Shown: piece after piece, positions 46,575-54,544 of the stretch | Layout: every line of letters begins with the position of its first letter | Position numbering within the stretch: position 1 is the first letter of the stretch | Virus record (IMG/VR): IMGVR_UViG_3300022916_000011 | Span: 1 to 64,000 of that record | Strand: one strand, 5' to 3' | Length of the DNA: 64,000 bases | DNA from: a virus | Notes under the pieces: model-generated | Seen by the model: the letters and a program-made list of their open reading frames with translations, nothing else | What the model was told of the DNA's origin: nothing | Databases searched by the model: none | Made by a program: the position numbers and the translations under genes

Positions 46575-49118
46575 TTATTTCCAATAAAGTTTTGATGGTG
46601 GCCTTCTTACGTATCTCGGTTTATTCACCCATTGTAAAAATTGACTTGTTGAGTCTACCATATCGTCATGTTCAGTAGAAGGGAAATTTGTTATTTGATA
46701 TTCATAATCAGATAACCAATGGGCTTCTTCTGGAAGAAATACCTTTCCAGCTTCAAATAAAGTTGTTACTGCGTCAAAGCGTAATATTTTGTTCACATTG
46801 TTGGTACTGATGGGGATAATGGGAATTCTAGTTTCCATTTTTATATCTTGAATTAAAGATTGCCCACTAGCTCTATCTTCAACCAATACCCCTGTGGCTT
46901 TGTGAACTTCGTATAGTTGTAAAAATCTTTTTTTAAGTTCTGGAAATTCCATTCTTTTGTTTATTACATCTAATAGGTAATATCCATTTTCACCTATACC
47001 CCACACTGTGGCAGCAGATGGGTCACTTATTTCTGAATCTTTAAATGCCGTATCCCAACTTATAATGATTCTATTTAGTTTTGGTAAAATTGAATATCTT
47101 TTTAACCAGGCATGTTTTACCATACCCCCTTCTCTACTTACTGGATGCTGTTGGTACTGAGCATTCCATTCGTAAGAACCAATAATTTTTTCTATAGCAT
47201 TTAAAGATGACTGAGGATAAGCTTCTGGCCATAGAGCATCCCCAACTTCTCTACCGAGAATATCATTCTCTTCTGCAATAGCTTTGAGATCAAGAATTGT
47301 CCAATCTTCTTGTGGATGTTCCTTTAGTACATAACCGCTAAGATCATTTTCATGCCATCTAGTATTAATCATAATAATTCTATTATCAGGCATCAATCTA
47401 GTATAAGCAACTGCTCTGTACCATTCGTGGAGGTCTTTTCGAATTGTTTGGGATTCTATTTCTTTTCTGGATTTGATAGGATCATCTATAATAAAGCAGT
47501 TGTGGGTTAAAATGAGATAGTTATCGTTAGTTATCGTTCTTTTATTGTGTACTGCATGTGCAAAGAAGTTACTTGTTCCCTCAACTTGGATGTCATAGAC
47601 TGGGATCGGATCTGTGCTAATTCTTTCAATTTGGGAAATGGTGTCCTCTTTGATTTGTGATGAATTATATGACAACTGAGACATAGTGTTATTAGATTTT
47701 CTGGTGCATTGTTGGTCTTGTCCCCATCTATGTGATGTAGTAAGAGAGTTTCCCTCTTTGTTTTGTTCCCTGTATTGCCATCTACCGTCGATACTTTCCC
47801 CATTTGAATATTGCATACAGCGCATTGATTGTTGTCCCTCTCTAGTATTAAAGGGCGCATTTTGCGTGATATGATGTTGTATTCTTTCCCATGCCGATAA
47901 TTGGAATTCTGTGTTCCAAGCATTTTCTGAGAATGTGTTTGATTGGCACATTCTCGGGAGCAATGCTGCGTTAAGTAGCTTAATGGGGAAAATGTTTTCC
48001 CACATTGAGGACATATTATTTTTGGCATTTTCCTTCGCTCTCTGGACTCTTTTCTGCATTTGTTGGAACAGAATTTTCGTATAGGCGTTTCTGTTGTTTT
48101 TCCGCAGATTACACATTTTCTTTTGTTTTTTACAGCGTGATGTTTTTGGGAACATTCTATTGAACAATACATATCTTTGTGCTTTCTTTTTATTGCTGCA
48201 CGTACTTCGTAATTCTTTTTTACTACTTCTTTTCCGCACCATGCACATGTTATTTTTGTATCGGCTTTTCGAAGCATATGATAGCAGGATCTGCAATGAA
48301 GAGAGCCTATAGTTTTTCTTTTTCCACACTCCGGACATACTTGGGATTTTCTTGTCTGTAATAATTGTGATGGTGTCTCCCTTTTGTATATCTTTCGTTT
48401 TAATGTAACCTTGTCCCTGTATGAAGAATTTGTGCTCTCCAGTTGCTCTAATGTAATTCCCTGAATTTGTGGTGATTTTGTAGAGTTCATTTGTAATTTC
48501 CTTTCTAGCAGCTATTATTTTTTTGTATACTAAAGTGTTACTAGTATGGTCTAAAGATAATATTTTTATTTCTTTGCTAGATAATAACTCTACGAGGGTA
48601 GCAATGTCAACAGTTTTTATTGAAGAATCAATCTTCACATTTAGCATTGTTTCTGCTGGAAGACAATTTGCTCCACGTCCAGTGGCACCACCACCAACAC
48701 TGATGTTAAAGTACTCTCCACCCTGAATAGTAGAGAAATGAGACACAGATTTTGAATCTGAAGAAATAGCACAACCAGGAAATATTTCTCTATGTAAATC
48801 TGAGTCAACTAAATTTCTGACTTTTCGTCCAACATCGTCACCACGTTTCTGATTGTAAGTTGACCATATAATTTGCCAATCTGGATTTCTACCTATGAAC
48901 CAGGCAGGAAACATTTCAGATGCTAATAAAGTTTTACCATGCCTAGGGGGAGAAAAAATTAGTAACCTTCTAATATCTCCTCTCTCTACAGCTTCCAGAT
49001 ACATGGCAATCATTTCATGCATTAACCCAATTTTATATTTTGGGTACATTAAACGTGTGAAGCTTAAAAGTTTAGAGTGCGCAAATTGTTCGTTGGAAGG
49101 ACCTTTTTTAATTGCCAT
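46575..49118 (-). CDS. terL: Terminase large subunit interrupted by an intein
   Basis: An 848-residue precursor. Host-protein parts: Walker A SPPRHGKT (57-64), Walker B FIIDDP (543-548), then nuclease motifs ISWDTAFKD (D690), VEDRASGQ (about 748) and HDDMVDS (D819-D820). Between GRGAN152 and C542 lies an intein (residues 153-541); excision gives GRGAN-CFIIDDP, the normal sequence before Walker B. ATGs at 49121 and 49118 both follow AAAGGGAG; 49118 is slightly better spaced. The ATPase pumps DNA and the nuclease cuts concatemers. Confidence 0.92.
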   Translation of the reverse strand: MAIKKGPSNEQFAHSKLLSFTRLMYPKYKIGLMHEMIAMYLEAVERGDIRRLLIFSPPRHGKTLLASEMFPAWFIGRNPDWQIIWSTYNQKRGDDVGRKVRNLVDSDLHREIFPGCAISSDSKSVSHFSTIQGGEYFNISVGGGATGRGANCLPAETMLNVKIDSSIKTVDIATLVELLSSKEIKILSLDHTSNTLVYKKIIAARKEITNELYKITTNSGNYIRATGEHKFFIQGQGYIKTKDIQKGDTITIITDKKIPSMSGVWKKKNYRLSSLQILLSYASKSRYKNNMCMVRKRSSKKELRSTCSNKKKAQRYVLFNRMFPKTSRCKKQKKMCNLRKNNRNAYTKILFQQMQKRVQRAKENAKNNMSSMWENIFPIKLLNAALLPRMCQSNTFSENAWNTEFQLSAWERIQHHITQNAPFNTREGQQSMRCMQYSNGESIDGRWQYREQNKEGNSLTTSHRWGQDQQCTRKSNNTMSQLSYNSSQIKEDTISQIERISTDPIPVYDIQVEGTSNFFAHAVHNKRTITNDNYLILTHNCFIIDDPIKSRKEIESQTIRKDLHEWYRAVAYTRLMPDNRIIMINTRWHENDLSGYVLKEHPQEDWTILDLKAIAEENDILGREVGDALWPEAYPQSSLNAIEKIIGSYEWNAQYQQHPVSREGGMVKHAWLKRYSILPKLNRIIISWDTAFKDSEISDPSAATVWGIGENGYYLLDVINKRMEFPELKKRFLQLYEVHKATGVLVEDRASGQSLIQDIKMETRIPIIPISTNNVNKILRFDAVTTLFEAGKVFLPEEAHWLSDYEYQITNFPSTEHDDMVDSTSQFLQWVNKPRYVRRPPSKLYWK
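47499..48665 (-). other. Intein in the terminase large subunit (389 aa)
   Basis: Begins at Cys153 (CLPAETMLNVKID, block A), has block B GNYIRATGEHKFF (T-x-x-H) and block F VYDIQVEGTSNFF, and ends NYLILTHN-C, the block G His-Asn followed by Cys+1. A second His-Asn (AVHN526-K) occurs 15 residues earlier but would not restore terminase. Residues about 259-499 resemble no endonuclease in this frame: they are a basic low-information stretch, the shadow of the HNH gene encoded in another frame. Confidence 0.88.
47531..48490 (-). CDS. HNH endonuclease nested out of frame inside the intein
   Basis: A 319-residue protein in a different frame from terminase. It has its own ATG with AGAAAGGAAATTACAA upstream, matching the phage's ribosome sites. 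Residues 52-181 hold four C-x2-C...C-x2/3-C zinc fingers (C52/C55/C66/C69, C82/C85/C109/C113, C126/C129/C141/C145, C160/C163/C177/C181). The HNH nuclease lies at about 215-280 (CAVC, LHHIDGDKTNN, PENLITLCLSCH). The first 45 and last 25 residues are shadows of intein splicing blocks. It is the likely homing enzyme of the intein, made as a separate protein. Confidence 0.85.
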   Translation of the reverse strand: MNSTKSPQIQGITLEQLESTNSSYRDKVTLKRKIYKRETPSQLLQTRKSQVCPECGKRKTIGSLHCRSCYHMLRKADTKITCAWCGKEVVKKNYEVRAAIKRKHKDMYCSIECSQKHHAVKNKRKCVICGKTTETPIRKFCSNKCRKESRERRKMPKIICPQCGKTFSPLSYLTQHCSRECANQTHSQKMLGTQNSNYRHGKEYNIISRKMRPLILERDNNQCAVCNIQMGKVSTVDGNTGNKTKRETLLLHHIDGDKTNNAPENLITLCLSCHIIHHKSKRTPFPKLKELAQIRSQSMTSKLREQVTSLHMQYTIKER

Positions 49119-49926
49119 CATCTCCCTTTCGTCCTACCAATTCACCTTCAAGAATGTCATCTCCACCACCTAATTTTTCAGCTAATAATTTGCCACCTGG
49201 AGTATTCATTAATTTTGAAGGTGTGATTTGTGCAGCTTCTATGATGGCGTCTGTCTCCTCTTTTGAATGGACAACATCTATTCTTCCTCTGATCATATTT
49301 TTATTTTCATTGTAAGTATCTGGAAGTAAACATCTGGCAGCAAAAATGATTGCTGCTGTGTCCCCCGATGCCACTTTTGCTAATAGACTGGATTCTACTA
49401 AGTCCTTTTTCTCCTCATCAACAGATAACATTTCATCTTTGAACGACTCATCTATCTCCATCCATTTTACAACTTTACCCCTAGATATACCGACTTCATT
49501 ACATGCTTCTGTCAAGTTGAAACTGGAATATCTGTAAGCTTCTTTTAGAGCATCTTTCAGAACCCTTTCATCTTCGTTGTTAGTTATGATAACCTTTTTG
49601 TCTATTTCCTTTTCCTCAGTTACCATTGTTGGTTTGTAGAATGCGGCAGGATCTTTCTGTTTTCTTATATTGTAATATTGCTCTTTGAACATGGGATCAT
49701 CTTCAGCCCATGTGTAAATAGTATTTTGAGATTTGACTCCGGCTTTCTTCAAGGCTTTAGAAATGGTCATTCCCTTACTTTTGTAGTGATATAGGAAATT
49801 TCTTTTCTTAGTCCTTATCTCTATTATATCTTCTTCAGATAATTCTTTTTTAGGTTTAATGCGTTTTTTAAGCCGTTTTCTATTGGAAAATGCTTTATCA
49901 TTTGTATCAATTCTTTTAGTTCCCAT
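49108..49926 (-). CDS. Terminase small subunit-like DNA-binding protein
   Basis: A 272-residue protein immediately upstream of and overlapping the large subunit by about 11 bases. Basic N-terminus (KRLKKRIKPKK), then two helix-turn-helix units: about 55-75 (MTISKALKKAGVKSQNTIYTW) and about 135-155 (FNLTEACNEVGISRGKVVKW), followed by a helical oligomerisation region (SSLLAKVASGDTAAII). Fits pac-site recognition. No clear ribosome site in the first bases (GGGGGATTTTTTT). Confidence 0.75.
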   Translation of the reverse strand: MGTKRIDTNDKAFSNRKRLKKRIKPKKELSEEDIIEIRTKKRNFLYHYKSKGMTISKALKKAGVKSQNTIYTWAEDDPMFKEQYYNIRKQKDPAAFYKPTMVTEEKEIDKKVIITNNEDERVLKDALKEAYRYSSFNLTEACNEVGISRGKVVKWMEIDESFKDEMLSVDEEKKDLVESSLLAKVASGDTAAIIFAARCLLPDTYNENKNMIRGRIDVVHSKEETDAIIEAAQITPSKLMNTPGGKLLAEKLGGGDDILEGELVGRKGDDGN

Positions 49927-49956
49927 AAAAAAATCCCCCGTTAATACATTTTTTTC

Positions 49957-50057
49957 TTGACAACCGCTTTTAAGTTCCCTTAGTATGGTACAGGCTATAA
50001 TAATTTGGAATCATTTGTCAAGAAAAACTTGACAAGCAGGGAAATTAAGTGTTACCC
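49957..50057. promoter_or_regulatory. Divergent promoter region between packaging and head genes
   Basis: Plus strand: TTGACA (49957-49962)-N18-TAGTAT (49981-49986), and a second TTGACA at 50029-50034 without a good -10. Minus strand: TTGACA (50021-50016)-N16-TATAGC. These face in opposite directions and should control the terminase/portal operon leftward and the capsid operon rightward. Confidence 0.6.
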
Positions 50058-50223
50058 TTTAAATAAGGAAATTAGAAGGTCCTCGAGCCTCTGTTTGATA
50101 ATCGAAATTTGCTATTATTAACTTTTTACTTTCAACTAAAGAAAATGGAATTTTTCTTTAGTACGGTTATTGGAACCTGGAAAGGTAATTTGAACTGTCT
50201 GGAAAGACAAAGGAGATCGTATC
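50058..50223 (+). promoter_or_regulatory. Structured leader of the capsid operon
   Basis: ACTAAAGAAA/TTTCTTTAGT (about 50136-50163) forms a 10-bp hairpin. Just before the ribosome site are two small hairpins with the same GGAA loop, ACCT-GGAA-AGGT (about 50176-50187) and TGTCT-GGAA-AGACA (about 50198-50211), followed by AAAGGAG. They could be binding sites for a translational regulator. Confidence 0.55.
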
Positions 50224-51072
50224 ATGGCATTACAGTATAAGTTGGCCCAAGAGGGTAAGTTTATTGAGTTGAGTGAAGAGGGACATCCTCTGGTATTTGA
50301 TGATCAAGATGAGGATGAGAAAACATTTCCACTGGATGGTATTCACCTTTATTCTAAAGTGCCTACACTTCAAGCGGAAGCTAAGAAGTATAGGGAAGAT
50401 AAGGACAAACTTCAACAGAAAATGGGTCTTTTGGGAGATCACGAACCAGAAGAACTTTCTATTAAGTTAAAGACTTTAGAAGATTTCGGGGATATCACAC
50501 CAAAAGAGGCAAAAGAAGCTAGGGACCTACTTAAAAATCTTGAAGATGTGGATGAAAAAAATGCGGTTCAGATTGAAAAGGTGAAAGCTGGAGTAGCAGA
50601 ATCGTATGAAGGAAAGATCAAAGATATTGACACTCAACATCAACACCAAATTTCATCTCTTGAAACCAATATACAGAGAAAGGACGGAGCCATTAGGAAC
50701 CTGATCATCAAAGGTGCTTTCGACCGAAACGAGTTTATTAAGGATAGAACTGTGCTGACGCCTGATATTGCTTATGACAGTTTCGGGAAGTATTTCGTTG
50801 TTGAGGATGGGGAGAATGGTATATCTGTCTATGCTGTGGATCGGTCTGGTGAGAAAATTTTTAGTAAGGCTAAGCCTGGTGAGTATGCATCACCTGATGA
50901 AGCCATCGAATTGATCATCAATGATTACCCGCAAAAAGACAATATTATGAGGACTACTTCAGGTGGCTCAAACTCTGGTGGTAACGCCAGTGGAGGATCA
51001 GCTAAACGTCAGAGAATGGCAGAGTTGACTTCGATGCCGGCTGGGGAACGCCTTAAAGCTCTTAGACGATAA
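50224..51072 (+). CDS. Capsid scaffold protein
   Basis: A 282-residue protein, strongly acidic and coiled-coil over residues about 50-150 (KYREDKDKLQQKMG; EAKEARDLLKNLED), with a Gly/Ser/Asn-rich linker and a basic C-terminus AKRQRMAELT...RLKALRR. Position directly before the major capsid gene and helical composition are typical of scaffolds. AAAGGAGATCGTATC precedes the ATG. Confidence 0.8.
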   Translation: MALQYKLAQEGKFIELSEEGHPLVFDDQDEDEKTFPLDGIHLYSKVPTLQAEAKKYREDKDKLQQKMGLLGDHEPEELSIKLKTLEDFGDITPKEAKEARDLLKNLEDVDEKNAVQIEKVKAGVAESYEGKIKDIDTQHQHQISSLETNIQRKDGAIRNLIIKGAFDRNEFIKDRTVLTPDIAYDSFGKYFVVEDGENGISVYAVDRSGEKIFSKAKPGEYASPDEAIELIINDYPQKDNIMRTTSGGSNSGGNASGGSAKRQRMAELTSMPAGERLKALRR

Positions 51073-51095
51073 AATTTTAGCAGGAGGATTTAAAA

Positions 51096-52028
51096 ATGGC
51101 ATTAACACTCGTTGAAGCGGCAAAGATCGCTATGGGTCGGGATGAAGCTCTGAAAGCTACTGTTATGGAACTGTATGCTAGAGGTTCCGATATTTTGCAG
51201 TTTCTGCCCTTTGAAAATATTACTGGTAATGCTCTCACCTTTAACCGTGAGAAAAATTTACCCACTGCCGGGTTTAGAGGAGTGAATGAAGCTTACTCTG
51301 AGGGAACCGGAGAATTCGATAAGATTACTGAATCTCTGGCAATCGCCGGTGGTGATTTGGACGTTGATGTTATGCTGGTGAAAACTGGTAATTCCGATCA
51401 GCGTGGAGCGCAGGAAGCTTTGAAAATTAAAGCCCTGTCGCTTGCTATGACTAAATCTATTCTTAAAGGTGATTCTGAAACTACACCTAAAGAATTTGAT
51501 GGTCTCCAGGTTCGTCTTACTGGTGATCAGGTTGTTGATGATGGTGCAACTGGTGGTGGTGATGTCCTTAGTTTGGTTAAGCTTGATGAGCTTATTGATG
51601 CTGTGGATGAACCGACTCACCTTTTGATGAACAAAACTATGCGTAGGCGGCTTACTGCTGCTGCAAGACTTACCACCGTTGGTGGCTATATTACTTATGA
51701 TGTAGATGCTTTTGGTCGTAGAATTACCAAGTACAATGATCTGCCGATTCTGATTGCTGATAAGGATAATGATTACAACGATATTATGCCTTTCACCGAA
51801 GCGGCTGATAGTGGTACTTCTCAGTGTACTTCCATTTACTGTGTCTCATTTGCAGAAAATGGTGTTATGGGCTTGCAGAATGGTGTTATGGATGTTAGGG
51901 ATCTTGGTGAGATTGATACCAAACCTGTGTTCCGTACTAGGATTGAATGGTATATTTCTCTTGCCGTTCTGCGTCCCAAAGCTGCTGCCCGTTTACGCTA
52001 CATTAAGGATGGTGCCGTTGCTGCGTAA
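51096..52028 (+). CDS. Major capsid protein (HK97-like)
   Basis: A 310-residue protein, MALTLVEAAKIAMGRDE, of the small gp7-type HK97-fold capsid group, with THLLMNKTMRRRL (A-domain/E-loop transition) and the TKPVFRTRIEWYISLAVLRP ending typical of these proteins. GCAGGAGGATTTAAAA precedes the ATG. GC and codon choice (GGT, CGT, CTG) differ from the neighbouring AT-rich genes, as expected of very high expression. Followed by an attenuating terminator. Confidence 0.9.
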   Translation: MALTLVEAAKIAMGRDEALKATVMELYARGSDILQFLPFENITGNALTFNREKNLPTAGFRGVNEAYSEGTGEFDKITESLAIAGGDLDVDVMLVKTGNSDQRGAQEALKIKALSLAMTKSILKGDSETTPKEFDGLQVRLTGDQVVDDGATGGGDVLSLVKLDELIDAVDEPTHLLMNKTMRRRLTAAARLTTVGGYITYDVDAFGRRITKYNDLPILIADKDNDYNDIMPFTEAADSGTSQCTSIYCVSFAENGVMGLQNGVMDVRDLGEIDTKPVFRTRIEWYISLAVLRPKAAARLRYIKDGAVAA

Positions 52029-52053
52029 TCAAAGGGTTTTTCTTTGATTTTTT
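52027..52053 (+). terminator. Rho-independent terminator after the capsid gene
   Basis: AATCAAAG/CTTTGATT with a GGTTTTT loop followed by T5. It probably reduces transcription into the cement and tail genes relative to capsid. Confidence 0.85.
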
Positions 52054-52082
52054 GTAAATCTTGAAATAGAGAGGTATTAAAA

Positions 52083-52529
52083 ATGGCAAACAATACTTTT
52101 ACGGTTGATGGAAGAACTAGGTTGGTGGATGACCTTCTGGTTCTTAAAGCCAAAGGTACAGTAGCAACTTCTATGGTAGGTGAAAGTCCCGTTGGTACGG
52201 ACAAAACCTTTGATACTGGTGGTGGACGTACTGCTGGTAATATTGTACTGCTTGTTTATGCAGTGCCTAATATTCTCGCTTCTACCAAAATGACCTTTAG
52301 GCTGCAGGGTGGAAAGAATACTTCTTTCTCCACTCTTACTGATCTTCATATTATTGAGTTGGGTGATTCTACTCAGATTACCAGTGCTGTTGATTTGGGC
52401 GTTGGTAAGTACATTATTCCTTTCAACAATGAGTTTGATGGAACGGTTTATCGCTATCTGCGACATTACCTGACCATTGGTGGTACTTGTGGAACTGGCG
52501 TAAAGTATGAGTATTACCTCACAAAATAA
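52083..52529 (+). CDS. Capsid decoration (cement) protein, Bbp16-like
   Basis: A 148-residue beta-rich protein, MANNTFTVDGRTRLV, placed right after the capsid gene. The opening, the KMTFRLQGG and KYIIPFNNEF segments and size match Bbp16-type cement proteins. AGAGAGGTATTAAAA precedes the ATG. Likely stabilises the shell as surface trimers. Confidence 0.7.
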   Translation: MANNTFTVDGRTRLVDDLLVLKAKGTVATSMVGESPVGTDKTFDTGGGRTAGNIVLLVYAVPNILASTKMTFRLQGGKNTSFSTLTDLHIIELGDSTQITSAVDLGVGKYIIPFNNEFDGTVYRYLRHYLTIGGTCGTGVKYEYYLTK

Positions 52530-52539
52530 GGAGTAGATA

Positions 52540-53775
52540 ATGAATGATACGGGGCAAGTATCTATTTCTATCTGCATGATGGTAAGGGACGAAGAAGAGA
52601 ACCTTCAACGTTCCTTACCATCTTTAAAAAATTTAGCAGATGAACTAATTGTTATTGACACAGGATCAAAAGATAAGTCTATTGAGATTGCTAAGTCCTT
52701 TGGTGCTAAAGTTTATGAACATCCTTGGGAAGATGATTTTTCGAAACACAGGAATCAATCTGTTTCATATGCTACCTCAGACTGGATTTTCATTTTTGAT
52801 GCTGATGAAGAACTAATTGTACCCAATGAATCTTCCATTAGGGAATTGAAGCAGTGGTTACTTAAATTAGAAGAACCTTGTTGTTCTGCTGCTATTGTTT
52901 TACATGATATTCAACAAGATAGACAGGTAATGCGTTTTAATTCTGTTCGTCTTTTTAGAAGGGGTCATGTTGAATATTTAGGAACAGTTCATAATGCCCC
53001 TAAAGTTATAAATGGGGATTCAAAAGCGCCAATTTGTAATCTAATTGAATTGAATCATTACGGGTACGATTTAACACCAGAGAAAGCATTGATTAAAAGA
53101 AAACGTACTGAAAGCCTTCTCTTGAAAAGAATTGAACAAGATCCAGATGATGTGGCTGCTTATTTTTATTTGGTTCAAGCATACACAGCATATAGCGAGT
53201 ATAACACAGCTATTAAGTATATTTTTAAGTATGAGGAAGTTGTTAAGAAAAATGGAGTTGAATTTAATGGTTCAATTTTTTGTACTGCCGTTTCAGTTTT
53301 CAGAAAAGTGAGTGATAAAGAAAATTGTCAAAGGTGGTTGTTAAAAGGGTTAAAGAAATTTCCACGTGATTTAGATTTACTGATGAATTTGACCGAATTT
53401 GGTGTTTGGCAAAAGAAGTTGAATTTGGTCATTCAGGGTGGAAAAGGATTTATGGAAGTGTATGAAGAATATTCTAATAATCCTTTAGCTAGTGGAAATA
53501 GATTTACTTACGCAAATGTACCAGAAGCAGCAGCTTATTGTTTATTCCACTTATCATTAGGTTTGCTTCAAGAGAGTAGTGAGTATCTAAATAGATTAGG
53601 TGTAGTTTTAAATGATGCCGATCCTAAGTATGCTGCTGGAATGAAGGGTGATGTCGCAACTGTTCTAGATAAATTTGGTTGGCACAGAGATGGTTGGAGT
53701 AGTTCTGCAAAGCCCAATATGATTGGTAGAGAATCTAAAAGGAAAATAGTGAATTTGAGTAAAAGCTTAAATTAA
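52540..53775 (+). CDS. GT2 glycosyltransferase with TPR-like tail in the head operon
   Basis: A 411-residue protein: SISICMMVRDEEENLQRSL and ELIVIDTGSKDKSIEIA are the GT-A start, and IFIFDADEEL carries the metal-binding D-A-D. The C-terminal part (about 200-380) is helical with TPR-like repeats (DVAAYFYLVQAYTAY; DLLMNLTEFG). Close in design to SunS-type peptide glycosyltransferases. Sited between the cement and connector genes and AT-rich, so probably a later insertion; it may glycosylate a virion protein. Confidence 0.8.
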   Translation: MNDTGQVSISICMMVRDEEENLQRSLPSLKNLADELIVIDTGSKDKSIEIAKSFGAKVYEHPWEDDFSKHRNQSVSYATSDWIFIFDADEELIVPNESSIRELKQWLLKLEEPCCSAAIVLHDIQQDRQVMRFNSVRLFRRGHVEYLGTVHNAPKVINGDSKAPICNLIELNHYGYDLTPEKALIKRKRTESLLLKRIEQDPDDVAAYFYLVQAYTAYSEYNTAIKYIFKYEEVVKKNGVEFNGSIFCTAVSVFRKVSDKENCQRWLLKGLKKFPRDLDLLMNLTEFGVWQKKLNLVIQGGKGFMEVYEEYSNNPLASGNRFTYANVPEAAAYCLFHLSLGLLQESSEYLNRLGVVLNDADPKYAAGMKGDVATVLDKFGWHRDGWSSSAKPNMIGRESKRKIVNLSKSLN

Positions 53776-53787
53776 AAGGAGTTTGTC

Positions 53788-54021
53788 ATGATAACTATTT
53801 ATGAGCAAAAAACTGGGAAACCGTTCACTGTTGAACACATGATTGATGCTAAGGAATCTGTTGCAAATGGATCTTACACTTTTACAGCCCCTGTAAAAGA
53901 AGAACCTAAGCCTATAGTTGAACCTGTTGTTAAAAAAGTAAAACCAGCTCCTATTAAAAAAGTTGAAAAACCAATTGTTAAAGGGAGTATTAAATCAAAA
54001 AGTATTTTGAAAAAGAAATAA
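53788..54021 (+). CDS. Small Lys/Pro-rich protein (77 aa)
   Basis: MITIYEQKTGKPFTVE followed by a repeated KPIVEPVVKKVKPAPIKK-like tail, basic and disordered. AAGGAGTTTGTC before the ATG. Resembles small head proteins found between cement and connector genes; role unknown. Confidence 0.7.
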   Translation: MITIYEQKTGKPFTVEHMIDAKESVANGSYTFTAPVKEEPKPIVEPVVKKVKPAPIKKVEKPIVKGSIKSKSILKKK

Positions 54022-54035
54022 GTTGAGGTTCTATC

Positions 54036-54542
54036 ATGGCCCTAACATTAGTAGCAACTGCTAAATCAGCCTCGGCAAATGCCTATTGTACTTTGGCATC
54101 CGCTTCAGATTATCTTCAAAGAAATATTCACACGTATTCTGCTTGGAGTAGCTTAACAACTGCTAATGCAGAGGCAACTCTTATTTGGGCCACGTCTCTG
54201 TTAGATAAACAAATTGATTGGAACGGGAATAAAACTACGACAGCGCAAGCTCTACGTTGGCCTAGGGAAAGTATCTCTGATTCAGATGGGGAAGCTGTAG
54301 ATGAGGATACAATACCGAAATTTCTACAAGAAGCTACAGCAGAATATGCCAGGTTACTTTCTGTAAAAGACAGGACAGCAGAAGATCCTACTAAAGGTTT
54401 TTCAAGACTAGAAGCTGGAGGTCTAGCAGCATATATAAATGCTAGAGATAGAGTAGGGATTATTCCCGATTTGGTTTTTGATATGATAAAACCATACGGT
54501 GTTTTGGGTGTGTCGAATAGCCGAGTACTAGAGAGGCGTTAA
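54036..54542 (+). CDS. Head-tail adaptor, DnaT-like family
   Basis: A 168-residue protein, MALTLVATAKSASAN, with SASDYLQRN, ATLIWATSLLDKQIDWNG and ALRWPR, the pattern of the so-called DnaT-like ssDNA-binding family, which in phage operons is the connector protein beneath the portal. Position after capsid genes agrees. Confidence 0.8.
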   Translation: MALTLVATAKSASANAYCTLASASDYLQRNIHTYSAWSSLTTANAEATLIWATSLLDKQIDWNGNKTTTAQALRWPRESISDSDGEAVDEDTIPKFLQEATAEYARLLSVKDRTAEDPTKGFSRLEAGGLAAYINARDRVGIIPDLVFDMIKPYGVLGVSNSRVLERR

Positions 54543-54544
54543 CT

